A stretch of DNA of 64,000 nt from Halorussus marinus (GCF_004765795.1 NZ_SBIV01000003.1:372001-436000); one strand, 5' to 3'; positions 7,730 through 17,316 are shown, numbered from the stretch's first letter. Program-made: numbers and translations. Notes: a model not told the origin generated them from the letters alone.

Positions 7730-8941
7730 GTGAACGTTCCTTTCGGGATTTCTGGACGGAGAACCGTCCTCAAATACTACCTCTACAAGTCGACCAAAGC
7801 GGTCGAGTTTTACCGGCCGATCATGTACCTCTTTTTCCTGGCGCAGGGACTCAGCTTCACCCAGATCGCGATCCTGGAGGCGCTGTACAACGTGACGACG
7901 CTGGTCGGTGAGATTCCGACCGGCTACGTCGGTGACCGAATCGGCCGCCGGAACAGCCTGCTCGTCGGCACCGTACTGATCGCCGTCACGTTGCTGGGTA
8001 TCGGCCTCTCCGAGTCGTTCCTCGCGCTGGCGGTCCTCTACGTCTGCTGGTCGATGGGGTACAATTTCCGGTCGGGAAGCGAGGACGCGTGGCTCTACGA
8101 CACCCTCACCGACGACCTCTCGGAGAGCGAGTTCGCCCACGTTCGCGGGCGAGGCGAGTCTGCGTCCCTCGCCGTCGGCGCTGTCGCGGCGATCACTGGC
8201 GGGTACCTCGGAAGCATCGACCTCTCGTATCCGTGGTTCGTGGCCGCCGCCGTTACCGGACTCGGTGCCGTCGTTGTTCTCACCCTCGGCGAACCCGAGA
8301 GCTACAGGGAAACCGACGCCGACGACCTGAGCCTCCGCAGGACCGTTGGAATCGTCAGAGACGCCCTCTCGAGCCGGAATCTCCGATCGTTCATCCTCTA
8401 CTACTACGTCCTCTACGCGGCGGTCACGTACCTCGTGTTCGTCTTCGTTCAGCCGATCTTCGAGACGGTCGTCGTGAGCGTCGGCGTGTCAGAATCGCAG
8501 GTAGAGTCGCTTTTGGGGTGGTTTTACGCGGGGTACAGTCTCGTCGGAGCGGTGATCAGTTACTACACCGGCGCGATTAAGGAGACGATCGGCGTCCGGT
8601 CGTGGTTCCTGATACTGCCGTTCGTCGTCGGAACGGCCCTCGTCGGGATGTACTTCGTTCCGATCCTCGCACTCCCGACGTTCCTGGTCGCCCGTGGGCT
8701 CTCGGACGTGACGCGATCGTTCGCCGGCCAATACGTCAACGATCGTATCGAGACGCTCGGACGGGCGACCGTCCTCAGCTCGATGGCGATGGTCAGTGGC
8801 TTGGCGGTCGTTCCGTTCCAACTCGGGAGCGGTGTGATCTCCGATCGTGTGTCGCCGCTGTTCGCCTTGGCGGTCGCCGGAGGCGTCCTCGTCGTGGGGT
8901 CTGGCGCGATCCTCGTCTGGGAAATCCCGGTGTCTGAGTGA
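7730..8941 (+). CDS. MFS transporter
   Basis: The 403-residue product has about 12 transmembrane segments and the loop 2-3 signature GYVGDRIGRRNSLLVG near residue 62, typical of the major facilitator superfamily. A helix-breaking central loop with charged residues (about 190-215) divides two six-helix halves. The substrate cannot be told from sequence. The start is GTG at 7730. The gene stands alone, with the phosphate permease following on the same strand after 343 nt. Confidence 0.85.
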   Translation: MNVPFGISGRRTVLKYYLYKSTKAVEFYRPIMYLFFLAQGLSFTQIAILEALYNVTTLVGEIPTGYVGDRIGRRNSLLVGTVLIAVTLLGIGLSESFLALAVLYVCWSMGYNFRSGSEDAWLYDTLTDDLSESEFAHVRGRGESASLAVGAVAAITGGYLGSIDLSYPWFVAAAVTGLGAVVVLTLGEPESYRETDADDLSLRRTVGIVRDALSSRNLRSFILYYYVLYAAVTYLVFVFVQPIFETVVVSVGVSESQVESLLGWFYAGYSLVGAVISYYTGAIKETIGVRSWFLILPFVVGTALVGMYFVPILALPTFLVARGLSDVTRSFAGQYVNDRIETLGRATVLSSMAMVSGLAVVPFQLGSGVISDRVSPLFALAVAGGVLVVGSGAILVWEIPVSE

Positions 8942-9284
8942 ACGCTACGCTCTCTGGCCCGACGGCTCCGGAGTCTCGGTGGACGGTGAGCGTCCACTCG
9001 GAGCGTCCGATTTCGCCGAACGTTCACCACGAGTCGTCGCGATGCCGACTCTGCGCGCTGTCTTCGGTGTGTCGTTTCTCTCGGTCGCCGAGGTGGTCTC
9101 GAGCGCGACGAACGCGCATCCCGACCCGGCCCGATGGGCGTCCCGCGCGACCGAACACGCTCGCGCCCCGCCCGAGCGCCGCCGGTCGTGCTCGGCCTTC
9201 AAACGGCCCGTTCCGCGTAGCTATCACGCCAGCCCGCCGAGAAACCACCGTCTTTTTGCCGATCTGCGCGCTACGGATCGACGT
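8942..9284. other. Spacer without visible gene
   Basis: In these 343 nt between the MFS and phosphate-permease genes I find no gene. The open frame that runs into the permease gene from upstream is only an in-frame extension without haloarchaeal bias. A tcttttt stretch near 9251-9257 lies about 30 nt before the permease start and could be its promoter box. Confidence 0.4.
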
Positions 9285-10343
9285 ATGGCGGTGTCGACGA
9301 TCTTCGTCGTCGGCGTGATCGCGGCCGTCTTCGTCGGGGTGAACGTCGGCGGCTCTTCGACGGGCGTGGCGTTCGGACCGGCGACCGGGAGCGGGGTGCT
9401 GTCGATGCGCCGGGCCTCCGGGCTGATGGCCGTGTTCGTGGTGCTCGGCGGGTTTACGATCGGAACGAATGTCGTCGATACGCTCGGGACCGACTTCGTC
9501 CCCGCCCAGTACTTCACGCTCGGCGCGTCGATCGGTATCCTCCTGTTCATTGGCCTCGGTATCCTGCTCGGGAACGTGCTCAAGGTGTCGACCAGCACCA
9601 GCCAGACCGCGGTCGCGGCGGTCGTCGGGATGGGCGCGGCTCTCGGGGTGCTCGACTGGCGGACCGTCGGGGTCGTCGGCATGTGGTGGCTCCTCTCGAC
9701 GATCCTCGCGTTCTGGCTCTGTGCGTTCGTCGGGCGGTACTTCTACGACGCGGTCGTGGACGCCCTCGACCTCGAATCCGGCGACTCCGGCCGCCTCGCC
9801 GAATTCGCGGTGATCGCTATCGGGTGTTACATGGCGTTTTCGGCGGGCGCGTCCAACGTCGCCAACGCGGTCGCGCCGCTGGTCGGCTCGGGCGAGCTCG
9901 GCATGACGACCGGTGTCGCGATCGGCGGGGTGGCGATCGGCGTCGGCGCCTTCGCGCTCGGCCCCCGGACCATGGAGACGGTCGGCGAGGACATCACCGA
10001 CCTCTCGCTGGAGGCGTCGCTGATCGCCGAACTCATCGCGGCGTCGATCCTCACCGGGCTGAGCTGGGCCGGCATCCCGGCGAGCCTCGCGGTCGTGCTC
10101 ACCGCCTGCGTCATCGGGCTCGGCTGGGGCCGGGCGAGCCGCCGGGTCCCGATCCACGCGATGGTCGACCCCGACGGGCCGACCGACGAGGCGCGCTCGA
10201 CGTGGGCCGCCGATCAGCTCGACCTCTTCGATCCCGCGACCACCAAGCGGATCGTGACGACGTGGATCGCCACCCCGACGGCCGCGGGGCTGATCGCGTT
10301 CGTCACCTTCGAGCTCGCAGAGCAGTTCCGGCTCCTCTCGTGA
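9285..10343 (+). CDS. PiT-family inorganic phosphate permease
   Basis: The 352-residue membrane protein belongs to the PHO4/PiT family of phosphate:cation symporters. The repeated signature appears twice: NVGGSSTGVAFGPATGSGVLS at the N-terminus (residues about 17-36), and AFSAGASNVANAVAPLVGSG in the second half, each with the G-x-N-D/V-like turn. About ten transmembrane segments are visible. A hydrophilic stretch near residues 295-325 (VDPDGPTDEARS) is cytoplasmic. The start is ATG 9285; a longer frame upstream is not supported. It would take up phosphate across the cytoplasmic membrane. Confidence 0.88.
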   Translation: MAVSTIFVVGVIAAVFVGVNVGGSSTGVAFGPATGSGVLSMRRASGLMAVFVVLGGFTIGTNVVDTLGTDFVPAQYFTLGASIGILLFIGLGILLGNVLKVSTSTSQTAVAAVVGMGAALGVLDWRTVGVVGMWWLLSTILAFWLCAFVGRYFYDAVVDALDLESGDSGRLAEFAVIAIGCYMAFSAGASNVANAVAPLVGSGELGMTTGVAIGGVAIGVGAFALGPRTMETVGEDITDLSLEASLIAELIAASILTGLSWAGIPASLAVVLTACVIGLGWGRASRRVPIHAMVDPDGPTDEARSTWAADQLDLFDPATTKRIVTTWIATPTAAGLIAFVTFELAEQFRLLS

Positions 10344-10444
10344 GCGATCGACCGGAGGGGCGGCCGCGGCGTCGGCCGGTCGCGGGGGTCTCGGTCCGGT
10401 ACGAGTCAGGCTTTTGGCCGACAGCTTCGAACTATCGGACGACC

Positions 10445-10999
10445 ATGTCACTGGAGGCACTCAGCGGTCGCTTTCAGGGGCGACAGACCCAGTTTCACAT
10501 CGAACTGCTGTACGGACTGCTCTTCGTCGTCGGCTTCGGCTATCTCGTGTTTCGCGTCGACCCGCGCGTGGCGGCGTTCGAGGGCGGGCTCGTTGTCGGC
10601 TATCTGTTGCGGATCTGGGAGAAGATGTCCATCTACGAGCGGATCCTCGAAGAGCGGATCTCCCAGGAGGCCGAGCGGCAGGTCGAGTCCGAAGTCGAGG
10701 ATCAGGTGGCCGACGAAGTCACCACGCAGGTCGAATCGGAAGTGGCGACCCGAGTCGAAGATCGGGTCGACGAGGAGGTCGCGACCGAACTCGAAGCGCA
10801 GGTCGACGAGGAGGTCACCACGCAGGTCGAATCGGAAGTGGCGACGCAGGTCGAAGACCGGGTCGACGAGCGAGTCGAACGCGAGGTCGAGGAAGCGATC
10901 GAGGCCGAGATCGGGGATCTCGACGAGCAGATCGACGAGCGCGTGACCGAACAGCTCGACGACGACGAGGAGTCTCGTCCGGACGACTCGTCGGCCTGA
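10445..10999 (+). CDS. Membrane-anchored coiled-coil repeat protein
   Basis: The 184-residue protein starts with two hydrophobic segments (residues about 22-60) and then becomes a long Glu/Val/Arg coiled coil made of repeats of the type EVTTQVESEVATRVEDRVDE. The repeats are also visible in the DNA with a period of 96 nt. The coiled coil is likely cytoplasmic. No enzyme motif is present. It follows the phosphate permease by about 100 nt but has no clear link to it. Confidence 0.75.
   Translation: MSLEALSGRFQGRQTQFHIELLYGLLFVVGFGYLVFRVDPRVAAFEGGLVVGYLLRIWEKMSIYERILEERISQEAERQVESEVEDQVADEVTTQVESEVATRVEDRVDEEVATELEAQVDEEVTTQVESEVATQVEDRVDERVEREVEEAIEAEIGDLDEQIDERVTEQLDDDEESRPDDSSA
10718..10870 (+). 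repeat. 96-nt tandem repeat within a coiled-coil gene
   Basis: A 57-nt block starting with gtcaccacgcaggtcgaatc at 10718 is repeated almost exactly from 10814, a period of 96 nt or 32 codons. The third-base identity over 19 codons points to recent duplication rather than selection on protein alone. Confidence 0.7.
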
Positions 11000-11054
11000 T
11001 GTCAGGACGACGATGCCGATGGTGGTCGAGCGCCGCCGGTCGCCGCCCCTCGGA

Positions 11055-11894
11055 TTACCGTCGCTTCTCGCTCTCGGTTTCGTCGCCGTTCGTCGCTCGG
11101 CGCTCGCGGTAGTCCGGTAGCGCGTCGTCCTGCATCACGGCGGTCCGCCCGCCATCGACCAGTAGCGACTCGCCCGTGAGGAAGGCGGCGTCGTCGCTCG
11201 CGAGGAACGCGACCGCGCCCGCCACGTCGGCGGGCCGGCCGAGCCGACCGACCGGGTGGATCGATTCGAGGTGCTCGCGGTACGAAGCGTCCATCTGCTC
11301 GGTCGTCCGGTCGACCGCGACCCACCCGGGGTTGACGGTGTTGACCCGGACCGCCGGCCCGAAGTCGAGCGCCATCGCCCGGGTCATCCCGTTGATCCCG
11401 GCCTTCACGGCGTTGTACGGGAACATCTCTGGCATCGTCAGAAACGCGTGGTTCGACGAGACGTTGACGATGGCGCCCTCGTCCATCTGTTCGCGGGCGC
11501 GCTTCGCACACAGCCAGTAGGCCCGGAAGTCGGTTTCGAGCACCAGCTCCCAGTCGTCGATCGACGCCTCGGCCGCCCCGGTGTCGGTCTCGACGCCGGC
11601 GTTGTTCACGAGCACGTCGAGGCCGCCGTACTCCGCGGCGGTCGCCTCGACCAGCGCCGCGATGTCGTCGGGGTCGCGCATGTCCGCCCGGACGAACGTC
11701 GCCTCGCCGCCCGCCGCCTCGACGTCGGCGACGGTGGCCGCACCGTCGTCCTCGCTCCGGCCGGTGACGACCACGTTCGCGCCCTCGCGGGCGAACCGCT
11801 CGGCGACGCCCGCGCCGATGCCGCGGGTCGAGCCGGTGACGAGGACCGTCTCGCCCTCGAAGCGCCGGGGGCGGTCGGTGTCGGACACGGTCAC
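11055..11894 (-). CDS. Short-chain dehydrogenase/reductase
   Basis: The 279-residue protein has the NAD(P)-binding motif TGSTRGIGAG near residue 21, NNAG near 98, a catalytic Ser (VNVSSN) and YNAVKAG giving Tyr and Lys. The C-terminal VNPGWV and DGG turns are standard for classical SDRs. It starts at GTG 11894, overlapping the stop of the dehydratase gene by 4 nt (GTGA), so the two are co-translated. With the sugar-acid dehydratase upstream, a role as a sugar or sugar-acid dehydrogenase is likely but not proven. Confidence 0.88.
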   Translation of the reverse strand: MTVSDTDRPRRFEGETVLVTGSTRGIGAGVAERFAREGANVVVTGRSEDDGAATVADVEAAGGEATFVRADMRDPDDIAALVEATAAEYGGLDVLVNNAGVETDTGAAEASIDDWELVLETDFRAYWLCAKRAREQMDEGAIVNVSSNHAFLTMPEMFPYNAVKAGINGMTRAMALDFGPAVRVNTVNPGWVAVDRTTEQMDASYREHLESIHPVGRLGRPADVAGAVAFLASDDAAFLTGESLLVDGGRTAVMQDDALPDYRERRATNGDETESEKRR

Positions 11895-13045
11895 CACTCC
11901 GCGATCCCGCCGTCCTCGTGGCGCCAGACGGGGTTGTGCCAGTCGACGTCGCCCGCGACCGCCCGGACGTGGTCCTCGTCGATCTCGACGCCGAGGCCCG
12001 GCCCGTCGGGCAGGTCGACGTAGCCGTCCTCGTAGTCGAACACCGACGGGTCCGAGAGGTACTCGAGTACGTCGCTGGTCTCGTTGTAGTGGATGTCGAG
12101 GCTCTGCTCTTGGATCAGGGCGTTGGGCGCGGTGGCGTCGACTTGGACGCAGGACGCCAGCGCGATCGGGCCGAGCGGACAGTGGGGCGCAAGCGCCACG
12201 TCGTAGGCCTCGGCCATGTCGGCGATCTTCTTGACCTCGGTGATGCCGCCGGCGTGGCTCAGATCCGGCTGGACCACGTCGACGCTCCCGTTCTCGAACA
12301 CCTGTTTGAAGTCCCACCGCGAGAACAGCCGCTCGCCGGTCGCGATCGGCGTCGTGGTGTGGGCGGCGATCTCGGGGAGCGCGTCGTTGTGTTCGGGGAG
12401 CACCGGCTCCTCGATGAACATCGGCCGGTGGGGTTCGAGCGCGGCCGCGAGCCGCTTTGCCATCGACTTGGCGACCCGGCCGTGGAAGTCGACGCCGACG
12501 TCGACCTCGTCGCCGACCGCCTCCCGGACCGCCCGCAGGCGATCGACCGCGGCGTCGACCGCGGCCGGCGAGTCGATCCGACGCATCTCGGGGGTCGCGT
12601 TCATCTTGAGCGCGCTGAACCCCGCCTCGACCTTCTCCCGGGCGGCCTCGGCGACGTTCTCGGGGCGGTCGCCGCCGACCCACTGATACACCCGGACTCG
12701 GTCGCGCGCCTTGCCGCCCAAAAGCTCGTAGACGGGCGCGCCGAACCGCTTGCCCTTGATGTCCCAGAGGGCCTGATCGACGCCAGCGATCGCCGACATC
12801 AGGACGGGGCCGCCCCGGTAGAACCCCCCGCGGTACATCGTCTGCCAGTGGTCCTCGATCCGGCCGGCCGGCTCCCCGAGGAGGTAGGTGTCGAGCAGTT
12901 CCTCGACGGCGGTCCGGACCGTGCGGGCCCGCCCTTCGACGACGGGTTCGCCCCAGCCGACCGTCCCGTCGCTCGTCTCCAGTCGGACGAACAGCCACCG
13001 CGGCGGGACCTCGTACAGTTCGTAGTCGACGATCCGGTCGGTCAC
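11891..13045 (-). CDS. Enolase-superfamily sugar-acid dehydratase (D-galactonate dehydratase-like)
   Basis: The 384-residue protein belongs to the mandelate racemase/muconate lactonizing group. The metal ligands are seen in VDFHGR (Asp), IEEPVLPEH (Glu) and TGERLFSRWD (Glu), with the general-base His in LAPHCPLGP. These fit galactonate/gluconate-type dehydratases, which convert an aldonic acid to the 2-keto-3-deoxy acid. The start GTG 13045 gives an N-terminus (VTDRIVDYELYEVPPRW) that matches the family; a longer frame has no start codon in a sensible place. It forms an operon with the overlapping SDR gene. The aldolase of the DHDPS family at 27905 could act on such a product but is far away. 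Confidence 0.85.
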   Translation of the reverse strand: MTDRIVDYELYEVPPRWLFVRLETSDGTVGWGEPVVEGRARTVRTAVEELLDTYLLGEPAGRIEDHWQTMYRGGFYRGGPVLMSAIAGVDQALWDIKGKRFGAPVYELLGGKARDRVRVYQWVGGDRPENVAEAAREKVEAGFSALKMNATPEMRRIDSPAAVDAAVDRLRAVREAVGDEVDVGVDFHGRVAKSMAKRLAAALEPHRPMFIEEPVLPEHNDALPEIAAHTTTPIATGERLFSRWDFKQVFENGSVDVVQPDLSHAGGITEVKKIADMAEAYDVALAPHCPLGPIALASCVQVDATAPNALIQEQSLDIHYNETSDVLEYLSDPSVFDYEDGYVDLPDGPGLGVEIDEDHVRAVAGDVDWHNPVWRHEDGGIAEW

Positions 13046-13268
13046 GCCCGACCACCACGGGGACGGGACGGCGCGGGGACGCGACGCGGCGTCGGTTCTC
13101 GGAGTGTCATCGTCAGATACCGGGGAGCGACGCGGCGGCGGCTGATAAGGTTTGGCGTTCGGCTCACCGACCGAGAGCGGTCGGCGAGTCGGGACGAGAG
13201 ACGCTGATTCTCCACACGTCACCGAGGCCGGATCGGCGACGTCGGACGACGTGGCGAGTGTGGGGCGC

Positions 13269-14333
13269 TCACTGATCGGGTTCGGGGTCGAAGACGTCTG
13301 GCTTTTCCTCGCCTTCGGCCGCGATCACGGCCATACACCCCTTCCGGGCGACCCGGGTCAGCGAGTGGTCGACCAGCTTGACGCCGCCGGGGACCGGGAA
13401 GTCCATAGTCGCGACGGTCGCGGTGCCCGGCCGGACGGGCGTCGTCTCGATGTACTTCTGGGTCCGGGAGGTGAGCGATCCCTTCGGGTACAGCTCTTTC
13501 CACACGTTGCCGATGGGGTGGAAGCTACTGGTGAGGTTGGGGCCGCCGGTCACGAAGTACACCCGGGCGGTGTCGCCGGTCTCGACGGTCATCGGCCCGC
13601 GGCCGTCCGGGGTCAGCGCGTACTTCTCGCCGTTCATCAGGACGTAGCTGGGCTCCTCGCGGCGCATCGCCTCGGTGTCGAAGGCGTGGTGGCCGCTCTC
13701 GCCCGCGCGCTTGTCGGTGTAGAGCTCGTGCTGGCCGACGTAGAACTCGTGGTCGACCGCCGGCAGGCCGTCCTCGGGCTCGACCAGGATGATGCCGAAC
13801 ATCCCCGCCGAGATGTGGGTGTCCATGTTCGGCACCGCGCAGTGGTAGATGAACGCCCCGGGGTAGGTCGCCTTGAACCGCAGGCGAGCGCTCTCGCCCG
13901 GCGGGACGGTGGTGGCGTCGGCGCCCCCGCCCGGCCCGTAGCAGGCGTGGAAGTCCACGTTGTGGGGCATCGTGTTCTCCTCGGGGTTCTCGAAGGTGAG
14001 GTCGACGGTGTCGCCCCGCCGGACCCGGATCATCGGCCCCGGAATCTGGCCGTCGTACGTCATGTAGTCGAACGTGACCCCGTCTTCGATCTCGGCGGTC
14101 ACCTCCTCGGCCCGGAGGGTCCTCGAAACCGTCTTTGGCTCGCTTCGGTCGATGGGGTCGGGGATGTCGGTCGGGTCGGCCGCCACTCGGTCGGTCGTCG
14201 TCTTCGTCGTAGTCTGTTGTTGCATGGTCGTGTCCGTCGCGCTCGGAGCGGTTTCGCTAGCACACCCGGCGAGCGACGCCGCGCCGCCGAGGCCGATACC
14301 CTGCAGGACCGTCCGCCGATTGGTTCGAGGCAT
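13269..14333 (-). CDS. nirK: Copper-containing nitrite reductase
   Basis: The 354-residue protein reduces nitrite to nitric oxide on the outside of the membrane. A Tat-type leader (RR at residues 6-7) with a lipobox (LAGC, Cys24) suggests export and lipid anchoring. Type 1 copper ligands are His124, Cys165, His173 and Met178. Type 2 ligands are His129, His164 and His323. Asp127 and His272 match the catalytic pair. All key residues are present. The electron donor is probably the halocyanin at 21043. Upstream, AGGTGA sits 8 nt before the ATG (a leadered message), and a CGAA-N4-TTCA half-conserved palindrome lies 81 nt before the start. norB is the next gene upstream on the same strand. Confidence 0.96.
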   Translation of the reverse strand: MPRTNRRTVLQGIGLGGAASLAGCASETAPSATDTTMQQQTTTKTTTDRVAADPTDIPDPIDRSEPKTVSRTLRAEEVTAEIEDGVTFDYMTYDGQIPGPMIRVRRGDTVDLTFENPEENTMPHNVDFHACYGPGGGADATTVPPGESARLRFKATYPGAFIYHCAVPNMDTHISAGMFGIILVEPEDGLPAVDHEFYVGQHELYTDKRAGESGHHAFDTEAMRREEPSYVLMNGEKYALTPDGRGPMTVETGDTARVYFVTGGPNLTSSFHPIGNVWKELYPKGSLTSRTQKYIETTPVRPGTATVATMDFPVPGGVKLVDHSLTRVARKGCMAVIAAEGEEKPDVFDPEPDQ

Positions 14334-14413
14334 TGGGAGTCACCTTACACTTGCAGATAGCGACCGACCCACCTTCAACCGGGTCGGCGATTCTCGGTCG
14401 GACGGAACGCCGA

Positions 14414-14425
14414 CGAACACGTTCA
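14414..14425 (-). promoter_or_regulatory. Degenerate CGAA-N4-TTCG operator before nirK
   Basis: The sequence CGAACACGTTCA differs from the island's palindrome by its last base. It lies 81 nt before the nirK ATG. If transcription starts shortly before the AGGTGA ribosome-binding site, the site is near -65, as for norB and the halocyanin gene. The regulator is inferred to be a bat-type HTH activator. Confidence 0.6.
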
Positions 14426-14498
14426 CCGGGTTCTCAGAGTTTGAGAACCGTCGGTCAGTCTCGACGCCGCCGGGCGAGACCGAAAGAAGTGTGGCCGG

Positions 14499-16787
14499 TC
14501 AGTCGTCGTCGAGCACGCCGCCGGCCGCGGCCGGCGTGTCGGCGGGCGCCTCGCTCGCCGATTCGCGGCGGACCCGAATCTTCTTGACCACGTCGTAGCC
14601 GAAGAGGGCGGTTCCGAGGATCACGAGCACGTCGCCGGGCATCCGGGCCCAGAACAGCAACTGAACGAGCTCGCCCTCGTAGAACGCCAGACTCCGGGCG
14701 GCGTCGTAGCTCTGCGTGAACGCCACTTCGAGCTGGAGAAATCCGACCGGGAGCAGGCTGATCCCGACCATCAGCGCGAGCCCGGCGTTCCACGTCCAGA
14801 ACGCCCACCGGAGGGTGCGCTCGCGCCACTTGGCCTCGGGCACCGCGATCCGGAGCATGTAGACGACCATCCCCAGCGCGAGCAGGCCGAACGCGCCGAA
14901 CATCGCGGCGTGGGCGTGGGCGACCGTGAGGTAGGTGCCGTGCTCGAAGTAGTTGATGAACGGGAGGTTGATGAAGAACCCGAGCACCCCCGCCCCGACG
15001 AAGTTCCAGATCCCGCTGGCGACGATGAACATGAACGGGAGCGTGTAGGGGAACGACTCGCCGCTGGCCGCCATCGCGCGGTACTGGCCCATCGCCTCGT
15101 AGAGGATGAACACCAGCGGGATGAGTTCGAGCGTCGAGAACGCGCTCCCGATCGGGATCCACATGTCGGGCTGGCCGACCCACCAGTAGTGGTGTGAGAC
15201 GCCGATGACGCCGGTCCCCATCACGAGCAGGGCTTGAACCATCACCGCCTTCTCGGCCGAGCGCCGATCGAGCAGGTTCATGCTGGTGAGGGTGACCCCG
15301 ACCAGCGCGACGATGAAGAACTCGAAGGCGCCCTCGACCCACATGTGGACGACCCACCACCGCCAGAACTCCGTGACGACGATGTTGGTCTGGGGCGTGT
15401 AGAGGAACCCCGCACAGAACAGCAGGGCGATCGACCCGCCCGCGTACAGGATCATGTGCGCGAGGCCGTACCGGGGCTCGCGGTCGAGCAGGGGCTTGAG
15501 CCCGCGGGCGGTCAGGACCGCCCACGCGAGGAAGCCGACGAGGATGCCGGCCTGCCAGAGCCGCCCGATCTCGAGGTATTCGAGCCCCTCGTTGCCGAGG
15601 ATCCACCAGAGCGCGCCGTCGAAGTACCCCTTCGAGCCGAGCCAGACCCCGGCGAGGCCCCCGACCACGACCACGACGAGCGCGCCAAGCAGGCCGTTGA
15701 CGTATCGGCCCTGATTCTTCGGCTCGCGGCCGGTCAGCAGCGGCGGGAGGAACAGCCCCGCCCCGAGCCACAGCGTGGCGATCCAGAGGATCCCGAGGTC
15801 GATGTGCCACGTCTTGGCGATGGCGAACGGGAGCATCGAGAGGAAGTCGATGCCGAGCAGTTCGCCGAGCCCGAAGAACGCGTCGCGCTCGATGTAGTAG
15901 TGGGCAAGCAGTCCGCCCAGCAGGACCTGCGCGAGAAACAGCCCCGCCCCGACCACGACGAACCGGAGCGCGGCGGCCTGTCCGGGGAAGAGGTTCACCT
16001 CGCTCGGCCGGGGCACCGTCACGCCCTCGGTGTCGGGCTCGGGGAGCTCGATCGACTTGTAGAGCCAGACGCCAAAGCCCGCCCCGGCGACCAGCAACAC
16101 CATCGCGACGACGCTCCAGGTCATCGCCGCGCCGGTGGCGTCGTTCCCGGCCGCGGGCTCGTAGGGCCACTCGTTGGTGTACGAGTGGTCGCCGGCCGGC
16201 CGATCGGTGTGGGAGAACCACGCGGTCCAGAGCGCGAAGTCCGCGAACTCCCGGGCCTCCTCCTCGCTCTCGATCATCCCCTCGGGGACGCCCCGCTCGG
16301 CGCTCCCCTCGTGGTAGCGCTCGACGTACGTCCCGCGGACCTGCTCGTGGGCGTACGCCTCGGCGGCCGAGTACTCGATCCGGTCGCCCGGCTCGCCGTC
16401 GCCGAGATCGCCCTCGACCGCCACGTCGACGGTCGCCCGCTGGTCCTCGGCGAGCGCGTCGTACGAGGCGTCGTACTGCTCGCGGGCGTAGTAGTCTCGC
16501 ATGTGCGCTACTTTCAGGTCGAGCGCGTCGGCGGTGTAGTCGGCGCCGTAGTACGCGCCGTTACCGAGGATCGACCCGTGGTTCATCATGCCGTTCGACT
16601 GGAAGGTCGTCTTGCCCGCCTGGACCTGCTCGGCGGTGACCACCGTCTCGCCGTCGGGACCGACGACTTCCTGGGGGATCGGCGGGGCCTCCTGATAGGA
16701 GTACCACGCGCCCACGCCCATCACCGCCAGGTTCAGGACGAACACGACTGCCAGAATCTTGGCGAGCGTGCTGCGTTTGACTCTCAT
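14499..16787 (-). CDS. norB: Quinol-type nitric oxide reductase (NorZ/qNOR)
   Basis: The 762-residue protein reduces two NO to N2O, taking electrons from quinol in the cytoplasmic membrane. The N-terminal extension after the first membrane helix (residues about 35-215) is the soluble qNOR domain. About 13 further helices follow. The first haem His is in KTWHIDLG (residue about 327). HMWVEGAFEFF is near 480, the non-haem iron pair is in GVSHHYWW near 532, and the haem b/b3 ligands are in TVAHAHAAMFG near 620. The length is normal for qNOR. A ggtaaaagg box at about 16813-16821 fits a leaderless start, and a perfect palindrome lies 68 nt before the ATG. It is followed by nirK, so product and consumer of NO are neighbours. 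Confidence 0.97.
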   Translation of the reverse strand: MRVKRSTLAKILAVVFVLNLAVMGVGAWYSYQEAPPIPQEVVGPDGETVVTAEQVQAGKTTFQSNGMMNHGSILGNGAYYGADYTADALDLKVAHMRDYYAREQYDASYDALAEDQRATVDVAVEGDLGDGEPGDRIEYSAAEAYAHEQVRGTYVERYHEGSAERGVPEGMIESEEEAREFADFALWTAWFSHTDRPAGDHSYTNEWPYEPAAGNDATGAAMTWSVVAMVLLVAGAGFGVWLYKSIELPEPDTEGVTVPRPSEVNLFPGQAAALRFVVVGAGLFLAQVLLGGLLAHYYIERDAFFGLGELLGIDFLSMLPFAIAKTWHIDLGILWIATLWLGAGLFLPPLLTGREPKNQGRYVNGLLGALVVVVVGGLAGVWLGSKGYFDGALWWILGNEGLEYLEIGRLWQAGILVGFLAWAVLTARGLKPLLDREPRYGLAHMILYAGGSIALLFCAGFLYTPQTNIVVTEFWRWWVVHMWVEGAFEFFIVALVGVTLTSMNLLDRRSAEKAVMVQALLVMGTGVIGVSHHYWWVGQPDMWIPIGSAFSTLELIPLVFILYEAMGQYRAMAASGESFPYTLPFMFIVASGIWNFVGAGVLGFFINLPFINYFEHGTYLTVAHAHAAMFGAFGLLALGMVVYMLRIAVPEAKWRERTLRWAFWTWNAGLALMVGISLLPVGFLQLEVAFTQSYDAARSLAFYEGELVQLLFWARMPGDVLVILGTALFGYDVVKKIRVRRESASEAPADTPAAAGGVLDDD

Positions 16788-16854
16788 ACAGTTCGGGGTT
16801 GCCGTTCGGGGACCTTTTACCCGGAACGCGATTCCCGGCGGTTCGAAACCCGGC

Positions 16855-16866
16855 CGAACGCGTTCG
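16855..16866 (-). promoter_or_regulatory. CGAA-N4-TTCG operator before norB
   Basis: CGAACGCGTTCG is a perfect 12-bp palindrome, 68 nt before the norB start and about 34 nt upstream of its TATA-like box (16813-16821). It belongs to the family of sites that recurs through the denitrification island. Confidence 0.8.
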
Positions 16867-17007
16867 GGCGCGTCGGGACACCGATGACCGGCGCCGCGAC
16901 TCCGGGCGGTCGTCGCGGGACGGCGGCCGGGCTGGTCGTCTCACATGCCGCGCGAAAAGTGAGGAGTGTACGTCTGCGCGCCCCGGTCGCGACCGCCGCT
17001 CTGGGGG

Positions 17008-17316
17008 TCAGTCGTCGTCGGCTCGCCGGGCCAGTACCAACAGCGCGGTGCTGTCTTGCTCGGCCTTCGGCGAGACCTCCTCTCGGCCGTCGAACCGGAG
17101 GAGATCGCCGGGTTCGAGCACGTTCGACTCGCCGTCGACTCGCACGTCGAGGCGTCCCGACACCGCGTGGACGACGATCTCCCGGTCGGGGTGGCGGTGG
17201 GCGGGCACCTCCTCGCCCGCCGCCAGCGACAGCCCCACCGTCTTGGGCTCGCTGGCGGGGAACGCGACTTCGCGGGGCGTCTCGGTCAGGTCGTCGAGGC
17301 TGGCGGTCTCGACCAT
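17008..17316 (-). CDS. Small cupin protein
   Basis: The 102-residue protein is a single cupin barrel. The metal-site pattern G-x-E-x-x-AHRHPDREIV (residues about 37-48) and a second part (VLEPGDLLRFDG) are visible; the HRH and the acidic residue could bind a metal. The ATG at 17316 overlaps the stop of the upstream DUF2249 gene (TGATG), so the pair is one operon driven by the palindrome at 17584. In denitrifying haloarchaea, small cupins of this kind often sit in nir/nor clusters; their task is not known to me. Confidence 0.75.
   Translation of the reverse strand: MVETASLDDLTETPREVAFPASEPKTVGLSLAAGEEVPAHRHPDREIVVHAVSGRLDVRVDGESNVLEPGDLLRFDGREEVSPKAEQDSTALLVLARRADDD

Noticed and set aside
9012-9037. 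A CGAACGTTCA sequence similar to the denitrification palindrome
   Set aside because: The spacing between half-sites is 2 nt in place of 4 and the gene downstream is a phosphate permease; I do not count it as a site.
14455-16221. Long open frame of 588 codons on the minus strand
   Set aside because: It lies in another frame of norB and has an Arg/Pro/Ala-rich shadow composition. The NorZ frame has all haem and iron ligands.
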